Below are positions 1 through 6,842 of a stretch of DNA of 31,324 nucleotides, piece by piece. The translations under genes and the position numbers were made by a program. How positions within the stretch are numbered: position 1 is the first letter of the stretch; every line of letters begins with the position of its first letter. Source of the stretch: Brachyspira pilosicoli. GTDB taxonomy: Bacteria; Spirochaetota; Brachyspiria; Brachyspirales; Brachyspiraceae. A model generated the notes under the pieces. That model searched no databases. It was not told the origin of the DNA and was given only the letters and a program-made list of their open reading frames with translations. The stretch covers positions 1 through 31,324 of the forward strand of contig NZ_SRZM01000073.1 in NCBI RefSeq assembly GCF_019402445.1, written 5' to 3'.

Positions 1-1170
1 TCTATAGCAATAACAGGCACTAATGGAAAAACCACTACAAGCTATCTATTAAAAGCCGCATTAGAGAGTAATAAAAATAAAATAGCTTTAATAGGCACTA
101 TAAAAAATATGATAGGCAAATCAGAAATAAAAACAAATCTTACAACTCCAGAATCTGTAGACTTAGAAAATATTTTTGATAAAGCATATAAAAAAAATGT
201 TTCTCATATTGTAATGGAAGCTTCTTCTCAGGCACTTGCTATGGATAGATGCGACTATATTAATTATGATGCTGCAATATTTACAAATCTCACAGAAGAC
301 CATTTAGATTATCATATTGATATGAAAAATTATTTGAAGGCTAAATTAAAATTATTTTCTCTGCTTAAACAAAGCTCTAAAAAGAAAAAATTAGCTATTA
401 TAAACATAAGTACAGATTATTTTAAAGATATAAAAAATTATATAAAAAAATTAGATTTAAAAATGGTTACTTATGGCTTAAATGAAAAAGCAGACTATTA
501 TGCAAAGATTATAACTCTAAATTCAAAATATAGTGAATATGAGTTTTATGCTAAAGGAAAGTTTATATCAAAAGTAAAATTATCTCTTTTGGGCGAGTTT
601 AATGTAGTTAATTCTCTATCTGTTTTAGCTTATGCATATGAATATAAATTGGATATAGAAAAAGTAATAAAAGCTATTAGAAAGGTTCAGGTTTCTGGAA
701 GATTTGAGATAGTGAGTAGCGAAAAATGTCCTTTTATTGTTGCTGTTGATTATTCACATACTCCAGACAGTTTAGAGAATATATTAGTGGAATCTAGAAA
801 ATTAAAGCCTAATAGGGTGATAGTGGTATTTGGATGCGGAGGCGACAGAGATAGAAAAAAACGTCCTATAATGGCTTCTATTGCAGAGAAATATGCTGAT
901 ATATCTATATTAACTACAGATAACCAAAGAACTGAAAGCATAGAGCAAATTATGTTTGATATAGAAAAGGGCTTTACTAATTCTAATTATAAAAAGATAA
1001 TAGACAGAAAAGAAGCTATATTTGAGGCGATTAAAGAAGCAAAAGAAAATGATATAGTGATAATAGCAGGTAAAGGTCATGAAACTTATCAAATATTTCC
1101 AGATAAAACGATTCATTTTGATGACAGAGAAGTTGCTAGAGAAGCATTATTAGATATTAATAAATGTTAG
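1..1170 (+). CDS. murE: MurE-type UDP-MurNAc-tripeptide ligase (3' part, start outside window)
   Basis: Mur ligase that adds the third, diamino residue to UDP-MurNAc-L-Ala-D-Glu in cytoplasmic peptidoglycan precursor synthesis. The frame is already open at base 1, and the ATP-binding loop GTNGKTT is encoded near bases 16-36, so about 100 N-terminal residues lie upstream of the window. Other family marks are TNLTEDHLDYH, the lysine in YLKAKLKLF (Lys at 343-345, the position that is carbamylated in Mur ligases), and the C-terminal GKGHETYQ. The substrate-selecting motif, DNPR in meso-DAP enzymes, reads DNQR here (bases 919-930). The third residue of the stem peptide, whether DAP, ornithine or lysine, therefore cannot be read off safely. 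No clear terminator follows; the next promoter starts at 1199. Confidence 0.93.
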   Translation, partial: SIAITGTNGKTTTSYLLKAALESNKNKIALIGTIKNMIGKSEIKTNLTTPESVDLENIFDKAYKKNVSHIVMEASSQALAMDRCDYINYDAAIFTNLTEDHLDYHIDMKNYLKAKLKLFSLLKQSSKKKKLAIINISTDYFKDIKNYIKKLDLKMVTYGLNEKADYYAKIITLNSKYSEYEFYAKGKFISKVKLSLLGEFNVVNSLSVLAYAYEYKLDIEKVIKAIRKVQVSGRFEIVSSEKCPFIVAVDYSHTPDSLENILVESRKLKPNRVIVVFGCGGDRDRKKRPIMASIAEKYADISILTTDNQRTESIEQIMFDIEKGFTNSNYKKIIDRKEAIFEAIKEAKENDIVIIAGKGHETYQIFPDKTIHFDDREVAREALLDINKC

Positions 1171-1198
1171 AGTATTCTAAAAAATATGCTTCTTTCTA

Positions 1199-1227
1199 TT
1201 GACTTTATTTATTTAAAGATATATAGT
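1199..1227 (+). promoter_or_regulatory. Sigma-70-type promoter of tpx
   Basis: TTGACT (1199-1204), a 17-bp spacer and TATAGT (1222-1227). It lies just after murE and about 50 bases before the tpx start, so tpx can be transcribed independently of the mur gene. Confidence 0.6.
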
Positions 1228-1278
1228 TTTTAAATAATATAAATTTTTTTGATTTTTAATTTGAAGGAGATAAATATT

Positions 1279-1776
1279 ATGAAGATAACATTTCAAGGCG
1301 GAGAAGTACATTTAGAAGGTGTTGCATTAGTAGAAGGTGCTAAAGCTCCTGATTTTACTGGAGTTAAAACAGATTTAAGTCCATGGTCTTTAAAAGATGC
1401 TGGCGATACAGTAAAAATTATTTCTTCTGTACCATCTTTGGATACTCCTGTATGTGATGTGCAAACTAAAAGATTTAATAAAGAAGCTGCTTCTTTACCT
1501 GGTGTAACAGTTGTAACAGTTTCTTTAGATTTACCTTTTGCTCAAGCAAGATGGTGTGCTGCTGCTAATGCTAATTCACATATAGTATTATCAGATTATG
1601 CTGAAAGAGATTTTGGTAAGAAATTTGGTACTTTAATAAAAGAATTAAAACTTCTTACTCGTGCTGTATTTGTACTTGATAAAAACAATGTTGTAAAATA
1701 TGTACAGTATGTTCCAGAAATCACTAATGAACCTGATTATGAAGCAGCAATAAAAGCAGCTAAAGAGCTTTTATAA
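1279..1776 (+). CDS. tpx: Thiol peroxidase Tpx (atypical 2-Cys peroxiredoxin)
   Basis: Thioredoxin-dependent peroxidase that reduces H2O2 and alkyl hydroperoxides in the cytoplasm. The protein is 165 residues, the normal family size. The peroxidatic cysteine is C59 in SLDTPVCDVQTKRF and the resolving cysteine is C93 in LDLPFAQARWC. The spacing and flanking motifs are those of Tpx, as opposed to AhpC or BCP. The frame is open ten codons further upstream, to 1249, but the ATG at 1279 is chosen because GAAGGAGA (1263-1269) sits about 9 bases ahead of it and the protein then begins MKITFQGG, as Tpx proteins do. A hairpin terminator follows, and then a glutathione peroxidase gene, so two peroxidases lie in tandem. 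Confidence 0.96.
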   Translation: MKITFQGGEVHLEGVALVEGAKAPDFTGVKTDLSPWSLKDAGDTVKIISSVPSLDTPVCDVQTKRFNKEAASLPGVTVVTVSLDLPFAQARWCAAANANSHIVLSDYAERDFGKKFGTLIKELKLLTRAVFVLDKNNVVKYVQYVPEITNEPDYEAAIKAAKELL

Positions 1777-1799
1777 TTAAAAAAATATTTTAGAAATTA

Positions 1800-1834
1800 A
1801 GCATATCTTTATTTGTTAAAGGTATGCTTTTTTT
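1800..1834 (+). terminator. Hairpin terminator between tpx and the glutathione peroxidase gene
   Basis: Inverted repeat AGCATATCTTT / AAAGGTATGCT (one G-U pair, 7-base loop) followed by a run of six T. The next ribosome binding site begins only a few bases later and I see no good promoter in the gap. The peroxidase gene downstream is therefore probably fed by partial read-through. Confidence 0.7.
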
Positions 1835-1852
1835 AAATAAGGAGTTTAAGAA

Positions 1853-2335
1853 ATGAGTATATATGACTATACAGTAAAAGATGCTGAAGGCAAAGATGTA
1901 AAATTAAAAAAATATGAAGGAAAAGTTTTACTTATAATTAATAGTGCTACTAAATGAGGGTTTACTAAACAATATTCTGCGTTGCAGGATTTATACAAAA
2001 AATATAAAAAAGATGGTTTTGAAATATTAGACTTTCCTTGTAATCAATTCGGCGGACAGGCAAAAGATCCTATTGAAGAAATTGCTGAGTTTAGAAAAGA
2101 AAAATACGGCGTTACTTTTAAGTTATTTGATAAAGTAAAAGTTAATAGCAAAAATGCTGACCCTTTATTTACTTATTTAAGAACAGAAAAACCAACAGAA
2201 GAGGGTGTTGATAAAATAAGATGGAATTTCGGTAAATTTTTAATAGATAGGCAAGGTAATATAGTAGGTCGTTATGACCCTAGGGTAAAACCTGAAGAAC
2301 TCGATGAGATAGTATCAGAGTTATTAAAAAAATAA
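1853..2335 (+). CDS. Selenocysteine-containing glutathione peroxidase (TGA at 1955-1957 read as Sec)
   Basis: Glutathione peroxidase family (thioredoxin fold), reducing hydroperoxides. The ATG at 1853 has AAGGAG about 8 bases upstream and opens a frame beginning [14 protein letters not shown], the usual family N-terminus. Codon 35 is TGA, in the context NSATK-U-GFTKQY, exactly where the family has its catalytic Cys or Sec. After it the frame runs without break to a 160-residue product, the normal length. The remaining tetrad is present: Q69 (FPCNQFGGQ), W124 and N125 ([15 protein letters not shown]). The region that carries the resolving cysteine in thioredoxin-dependent Cys enzymes (usually EF-x-C-x-x-F) has none here, as expected for a Sec enzyme. 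A SECIS-like hairpin starts 16 bases after the TGA. An automatic caller would give only a 117-residue fragment beginning at the TTG at 1982. The alternative, a chance nonsense mutation, is unlikely given the exact position. Confidence 0.9.
1974..1990 (+). promoter_or_regulatory. Bacterial SECIS-like hairpin
   Basis: ATTCTGC / GCAGGAT form a 7-bp stem (one G-U pair) closed by a three-base loop GTT. The loop begins with G, 23 bases after the TGA. Bacterial SECIS elements are short stem-loops just downstream of the UGA with a G at the start of the apical loop, and this one fits. It is inside the coding sequence and would be bound by SelB. Confidence 0.75.
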
Positions 2336-2345
2336 TGAAAAATTA

Positions 2346-2384
2346 AGAGCTTTTATATGTTATTTGTATAGAAGCTCTTTTTTA
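2346..2384 (+). terminator. Intrinsic terminator after the glutathione peroxidase gene
   Basis: 12-bp stem AGAGCTTTTATA / TATAGAAGCTCT (one G-U pair), loop of about 9 bases, then a T tract. Confidence 0.85.
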
Positions 2385-2474
2385 TTATAGATTTTTAATC
2401 TAATTATGAAATAATTAATAAATATTGTAAAAATAAGTCTTTAATTTTTCAATGTTACATCATATTTTTTATAA

Positions 2475-2503
2475 TTGACAATTTTTAGTATAATTTATAT
2501 ATT
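2475..2503 (+). promoter_or_regulatory. Sigma-70-type promoter of cutC
   Basis: TTGACA (2475-2480), 17-bp spacer and TATATT (2498-2503), about 40 bases upstream of the cutC start. Confidence 0.6.
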
Positions 2504-2543
2504 TTAATTAAAATTATAAATTTTATTAGAGGCATTATTATTT

Positions 2544-3281
2544 ATGGATAAAAAAATAGAAATATGTGTAGACAGTGTAGAGTCATGCCTAAATGCTGAA
2601 AAAGGTGGAGCTGACAGACTTGAGCTTTGTGGCAATATGTTTGAAGGAGGCACAACCGCTAGTTTTGGAGTTTTGCAATTAGCAAGAGAAAATATAAGCA
2701 AACCAATATATGCAATGGTTCGTCCGAGAGGTGGGGATTTTTGTTATAATGATATTGAGTTTGAAATAATGAAAAGAGAAATAAAACTCATGAAAGAATT
2801 ACAAATTGACGGCATAGTATTTGGTATACTAACAAAAGAAGGAAAAGTTGATAAAGAAAGATGCTCTAAATTATTAGACTTATGGGGAACTAATAAAGCT
2901 ACTTTTCACAGGGCAATAGATGTAAGCTCTGATTTAAATAAAGCATGTGAGGATATTATATCGCTTGGTTTTGAGAGAATACTCACTTCAGGAGGTGAGG
3001 CTAATGTTATGAGCGGTATAATAAAATTAAAAGAATTGGTTGAAAAATATAATGATAAAATAATAATAATGCCAGGAAGTGGAATAAATGAAAGAAATAT
3101 TGAATATATAAATGACACTGTTAAAGCAAATGAATATCATATGACAGCAAACAAAACAGTTGAAAGTGTGATGCAATATAGAAATGAAAATGTGTTTATG
3201 GGGGCAAGTTTAAGACCGCCTGAGTTTAGCGTTAAATATACCGATGAAAACAAAGTAAAAAATATAAAATCAAAAATATAA
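2544..3281 (+). CDS. cutC: CutC family protein
   Basis: TIM-barrel protein of the CutC family, 245 residues, full length. Family marks are the N-terminal EICVDSVESCLNAEKGGADRLELC segment (residues about 6-29), YAMVRPRGGDFCYND, TFHRAIDVS, ILTSGGEA and IMPGSGIN. CutC has been linked to copper homeostasis in E. coli and Enterococcus, but the biochemical activity is unsettled, so no reaction is assigned. AGAGG lies about 11 bases before the ATG. It has its own promoter and stands between a terminator on the left and the azlCD promoter on the right, so it is probably monocistronic. Confidence 0.93.
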   Translation: MDKKIEICVDSVESCLNAEKGGADRLELCGNMFEGGTTASFGVLQLARENISKPIYAMVRPRGGDFCYNDIEFEIMKREIKLMKELQIDGIVFGILTKEGKVDKERCSKLLDLWGTNKATFHRAIDVSSDLNKACEDIISLGFERILTSGGEANVMSGIIKLKELVEKYNDKIIIMPGSGINERNIEYINDTVKANEYHMTANKTVESVMQYRNENVFMGASLRPPEFSVKYTDENKVKNIKSKI

Positions 3282-3283
3282 TA

Positions 3284-3311
3284 TTGACATAAATTTATAT
3301 TTAATTATGAT
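3284..3311 (+). promoter_or_regulatory. Sigma-70-type promoter of azlC-azlD-pncC
   Basis: TTGACA (3284-3289), 16-bp spacer and TATGAT (3306-3311), starting three bases after the cutC stop and about 45 bases before azlC. Confidence 0.6.
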
Positions 3312-3355
3312 ATCTATTCAATAATTTAATAAATAATTAAAAAAAATATAAAAAT

Positions 3356-4072
3356 ATGAATAAAGAAGAATTAGTTTCCACATTAAAATATGCTCTTCCA
3401 AAGACTATACCAGTTCTTATAGGATATTTATTTTTAGGTATGGCCTATGGTATATTAATGAAAGCAAAAGGTTTTAGCACTTTTCTTGCTATGTTTATGA
3501 GTATGGCAGCATACTGCGGAAGTATGCAGTATGTGGCTATCAATTATTTGTTTTTAGCTCCTTTTAACCCTATATATGCTTTTATATTAACATTAACAGT
3601 AAACTCAAGAATGTCTTTTTATGGTATATCAATGGTAAGTAAATATAAAGGAACAGGTTTATTAAAACCATTTTTAATATTTTCTTTGAGCGATGAAACT
3701 TTTTCTATACTTTGCAGCGGCAATGTGCCTGAAAATGTAAACAGAAAAGCGTTTTTATTTTTTGTTTCTTTTTTTGATTATATTTATTGGGCTTTAGGTA
3801 CTTTGATTGGCTGTTTAATAGGGAATGTTGTTAAATTTAATACGAAGGGACTTGATTTTGTTTTAACTGCTTTATTTGTTGTGATATTTGTAGAGCAGTG
3901 GCTTGATAGTGATAATAATCATAAGGGTGCTATTATAGGGCTTATATGTTCTATACCTATTTTGATATTTAAAACTAATATATTTATAGTGCTTTCTATG
4001 ATTTTAATATTTATAGTGATAAGCGTTAGTTATAATTTTGATAAGCATAAAGAAGGTAAAATTAATGACTAA
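3356..4072 (+). CDS. azlC: AzlC: large subunit of branched-chain amino acid exporter
   Basis: Integral inner-membrane protein of the AzlC family, which works with the small AzlD protein to export branched-chain amino acids and analogues. The 238 residues contain the family's glycine-rich first helices (PVLIGYLFLGMAYGILM), the AAYCGSMQYVAINYL segment, an NSRMSFYG motif and several later membrane segments (EQWLDS just before the last two helices). The start has no obvious Shine-Dalgarno site in its A-rich leader. Its stop overlaps the azlD start by 8 bases, which supports coupled translation. No regulator such as AzlB is present in the window. Confidence 0.93.
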   Translation: MNKEELVSTLKYALPKTIPVLIGYLFLGMAYGILMKAKGFSTFLAMFMSMAAYCGSMQYVAINYLFLAPFNPIYAFILTLTVNSRMSFYGISMVSKYKGTGLLKPFLIFSLSDETFSILCSGNVPENVNRKAFLFFVSFFDYIYWALGTLIGCLIGNVVKFNTKGLDFVLTALFVVIFVEQWLDSDNNHKGAIIGLICSIPILIFKTNIFIVLSMILIFIVISVSYNFDKHKEGKIND

Positions 4073-4394
4073 TAAAGAACTTTTTATAACTGCATTAATA
4101 ATTGTTTTTGCAACGGCTATTTTAAGATTTTTGCCTTTTATAATAATAAGAAAGTCTATTGCTGAGAGAAGATATATTAAATATTTAGGCGATATAATGC
4201 CTTATGCTATGATAGCTCTTCTTGTAATATATTGCATAAAAGATATAAATATAATAAAATTCCCGTATGGCTTGCCTGAAATAATATCTATAATTGTAGT
4301 AGCTGTTTTTCAAATTGTTAAAAGAAATGTTCTTATTAGCATAGGTTTAGGCACAGTTGTATATATGTTTTTGGTGCAGGTTATTTTTGTTTAG
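4065..4394 (+). CDS. azlD: AzlD: small subunit of branched-chain amino acid exporter
   Basis: Membrane protein of 109 residues with about three to four hydrophobic helices and the AzlD signature ATAILRFLPFIIIRK near the N-terminus (RF.PF motif). The frame is open to 4038, but the ATG at 4065 is chosen because GAAGGTAA precedes it, the product begins MTNKEL, and it overlaps the azlC stop by 8 bases. It is translated directly after azlC and the pair forms the transporter. The stop at 4394 is 5 bases from the next gene. Confidence 0.92.
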   Translation: MTNKELFITALIIVFATAILRFLPFIIIRKSIAERRYIKYLGDIMPYAMIALLVIYCIKDINIIKFPYGLPEIISIIVVAVFQIVKRNVLISIGLGTVVYMFLVQVIFV

Positions 4395-4399
4395 GATTT

Positions 4400-4891
4400 A
4401 TGTTTATGGATAGAATAAAAGTAAAATCTCAAAATGTAGTAAAACTTCTTATTGAAAAGAAATTAAAGATTACTTCTGCAGAGTCTTGTACGGGCGGGCT
4501 TTTTTCTTCTTATATAACATCTGTAAGCGGTTCATCAGAATGTTTTGAAGGCTCTTTTGTAACATATTCTAATAGAATAAAAAATAAAATAATAGGTGTA
4601 AAAGAAGAAACTCTATCAAAATATGGTGCAGTTAGTGAAGAGTGCGTATTAGAAATGGCAGAAAACAGCAGAAAAATAATGAGTAGTGATATATCAATAG
4701 CGATAAGTGGCATAGCAGGTCCAAATGGAGGTACTGAAGAGAAGCCTGTTGGATTGGTATTTACATGTATATCAGCAGAAAATTATATAAAAGCTTACAA
4801 AAATATATTCTACGGCGACAGAGACAATATTAGAGAGTTAAGCGTGCTATTTGCTTTAGATTTGGTTGAAAATTATATACAAAATCTTTAA
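4400..4891 (+). CDS. pncC: PncC/CinA C-terminal domain: nicotinamide-nucleotide amidase
   Basis: Stand-alone CinA C-terminal domain, about 160 residues, as in PncC. These enzymes deamidate nicotinamide mononucleotide to nicotinate mononucleotide in pyridine nucleotide recycling. Motifs are ITSAESCTGG (with the conserved Ser/Cys pair near residues 26-30), GSFVTYSN, KYGAVSEE and AISGIAGPNGGTEEKPVGLVF. The N-terminal molybdopterin-binding domain of full CinA is absent. Two starts are possible, 4400 and 4406; AGGA at 4393-4396 is better spaced for 4406, which would remove two residues. It is likely the third gene of the azl operon, although there is no evident functional link. Confidence 0.92.
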   Translation: MFMDRIKVKSQNVVKLLIEKKLKITSAESCTGGLFSSYITSVSGSSECFEGSFVTYSNRIKNKIIGVKEETLSKYGAVSEECVLEMAENSRKIMSSDISIAISGIAGPNGGTEEKPVGLVFTCISAENYIKAYKNIFYGDRDNIRELSVLFALDLVENYIQNL

Positions 4892-4976
4892 TTTATGAAA
4901 ATATTAAAAAACGATAGTAAAACCTTTAAAAAGCGAAAAAAGTAATATAAAGGCTCAAAAATATTATGTTTACTTA

Positions 4977-5005
4977 TTGACAAAAATAATTATGTAAACT
5001 AATAT
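4977..5005 (+). promoter_or_regulatory. Possible sigma-70-type promoter upstream of fliF
   Basis: TTGACA (4977-4982), 17-bp spacer and TAATAT (5000-5005), lying between copies of a GTAAAC repeat. It may add basal expression to the sigma-28 promoter downstream. The rest of the 216-base gap after pncC is A+T-rich with no gene. Confidence 0.4.
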
Positions 5006-5047
5006 ATAAAATATATAAAAAATTTGGAAATAAACATAATTTTTTTA

Positions 5048-5074
5048 TAAAGTAAACATAACTATAGCCGATAC
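5048..5074 (+). promoter_or_regulatory. Sigma-28 (FliA) promoter of the fliF operon
   Basis: TAAAGTAA (5048-5055), an 11-bp spacer and GCCGATAC (5067-5074). This matches the flagellar sigma-28 consensus TAAAGTTT-N11-GCCGATAA at all but three positions. The fliF start is 34 bases downstream. Confidence 0.8.
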
Positions 5075-5107
5075 AATATAAAGAGAACTTTTTAAGGTGG
5101 TATTCTA

Positions 5108-6805
5108 ATGGATTTTGTGAATAAATTAATTGGGCAAGTAAAAAATATTTTCGCAAAAACTACAAAAGTACAAAAAGCAATACTCATAGGGGTATTAGTA
5201 GTTGCTTTGGGAGCAATAGTAGCTACAGTGTTTTTTACTTCTAGAAGGGCAGGTACATTATTATTTCAAAATGCATTAACACAAGAAGATGCAAGAAATG
5301 TTATAGCTGTTTTAGATGCAAACAATATAAAGTATCAATATAGAAATGGATTTATTACATTAAACAATGAATCTGATAAAGCTAAAGCCGAATTAGAATT
5401 GGTAAAAGAAGGCAGAATGCCAATGGGAGTAGACGGTTGGGAATTATTTGATGCTCCTCGTATCGGTATAACAGATGCAGAATTGGATATTAACAAAAGA
5501 AGGTCATTAACAAAAGCAATAACACAGCTTTTAACTAAATTAGATTTTGTACAAGAGGCTACAGTTGATTTAGCATTTCCTAAGAAAGAATACTTAACAG
5601 ATGTAGATTCACCAGTTACAGCATCAGTAGTAATCAAAGCTCAGCCTTTTAAAGAAGAAATTTTAAGGGATCCAAAAACAGTTAGAGGCTTACAGCAATT
5701 AATAGCTATGGGTGTTGATAAATTAAAGCCGGAGTTTGTAACAATTACAGACAGTACAGGCTATGTATTAACTGATTTTACAGATGAGGCTGCTAACTTA
5801 AAATTAAAAGTAGCTCAAGAAGAGTTAAAAATAGTTGATAGAGAGAGAAAGAAGATAGAAAATAAAATAAGACAAACATTAGGAAGAATATATACAAACA
5901 GAGTAGAAACTACAATAGCATTAGAGCTTATATGGGACGATATTAGTATAACAAATAATTTAGTACTTCCTATAATACTTAAAGAAGATGACCCAACCAC
6001 ACCTTATGATGACAGCCAATTTACAAACAAAGTTCAAGTATCAAGCCGTACAGTAACAGAGGATTGGAAAGGTCAGCAATTTATACCGCAAGGTGCAGCT
6101 GGTGCAGAGGAGAATGTTCCTCCTGGATATAAAGATAAAACAGACAGATGGCAAACATACACAAAAACAGATAGCCAAGATAACTATGAATTAAGCAAAA
6201 GATATGAGGCTATAAAGAAAGGAAGCTATCAAATAGGTAAAATATCTGCTGCTGTTGCTTTAGATGGAAGATGGACAAAGGTTTATGATGCTAATGGTAA
6301 TGCTATAATAACTAATGGTTCTAGTTATTTAAGAGAATATCATCCAGTAACTGCTGATGAGATAAAAAATGTTACAGCATTAGTACAAGCTGCTATAGGA
6401 TATGACTTAAAAAGAGGCGACCAAGTAAGTGTAACGCATATTCAGTTTGACCATTGGGATAGATTTAATGCAGAAGATGCTAAATTATTAAGAAACAATT
6501 TTATAAAGAGAGTTCTTATAATTTCTATGATAGGATTATTAGCATTGTTTATATTAGTGCTTATAATCAGATCTATACAGAAAGAGCTTGCTAGAAGACG
6601 CAGACTTAGAGAAGAAGAGCTTGAACGTAAGCAAATGGAAATGCGTAGACAAGCTATGATGAATGCTAATGAAGAGCCTATGACTGAAATTAATTTAGAG
6701 GATGCAGCTCGTAAGAAATTAATGGAAGAGGTTATAAGAGTAAGTCATGAAAGACCAGAAGATGTTGCTCAGTTGCTACGTACTTGGATGGCAGACGATA
6801 AGTAA
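5108..6805 (+). CDS. fliF: FliF, flagellar MS-ring protein
   Basis: Builds the MS ring in the inner membrane, the base of the (here presumably periplasmic) flagellum. The 565 residues show a first membrane helix at about 22-43, a secretin/YscJ-like ring domain (with EGRMPMGVDGWELFD and an arginine-rich LDINKRRSLTKAI stretch), a long periplasmic middle, a second membrane helix at about 469-488, and a cytoplasmic tail ending RPEDVAQLLRTWMADDK, the conserved FliG-binding segment. AAGGTGG lies about 9 bases before the ATG. First gene of the fliF-G-H-I-J-transglycosylase operon, with the sigma-28 promoter just upstream. Confidence 0.97.
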   Translation: MDFVNKLIGQVKNIFAKTTKVQKAILIGVLVVALGAIVATVFFTSRRAGTLLFQNALTQEDARNVIAVLDANNIKYQYRNGFITLNNESDKAKAELELVKEGRMPMGVDGWELFDAPRIGITDAELDINKRRSLTKAITQLLTKLDFVQEATVDLAFPKKEYLTDVDSPVTASVVIKAQPFKEEILRDPKTVRGLQQLIAMGVDKLKPEFVTITDSTGYVLTDFTDEAANLKLKVAQEELKIVDRERKKIENKIRQTLGRIYTNRVETTIALELIWDDISITNNLVLPIILKEDDPTTPYDDSQFTNKVQVSSRTVTEDWKGQQFIPQGAAGAEENVPPGYKDKTDRWQTYTKTDSQDNYELSKRYEAIKKGSYQIGKISAAVALDGRWTKVYDANGNAIITNGSSYLREYHPVTADEIKNVTALVQAAIGYDLKRGDQVSVTHIQFDHWDRFNAEDAKLLRNNFIKRVLIISMIGLLALFILVLIIRSIQKELARRRRLREEELERKQMEMRRQAMMNANEEPMTEINLEDAARKKLMEEVIRVSHERPEDVAQLLRTWMADDK

Positions 6806-6842
6806 AAAATATTGAGTTATAAATTTTAATAGGAGTTTAAGT

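Noticed and set aside
1955..1957. TGA read as a nonsense mutation making the glutathione peroxidase a pseudogene
   Set aside because: The stop falls precisely on the catalytic Cys/Sec codon, the frame is intact on both sides, and a SECIS-like hairpin follows.
2475..2494. TTGACA with the nearby TATAAT (2489-2494) as the cutC promoter
   Set aside because: The spacer would be only 8 bp; TATATT at 2498-2503 gives the normal 17.
3356..4394. A new transporter family
   Set aside because: Both proteins fit the well-known AzlC/AzlD pair in motif, size and overlap.
4930..4955. CCTTTA / TAAAGG inverted repeat after pncC as a terminator
   Set aside because: Only 6 bp with a long A-rich loop and no T run.
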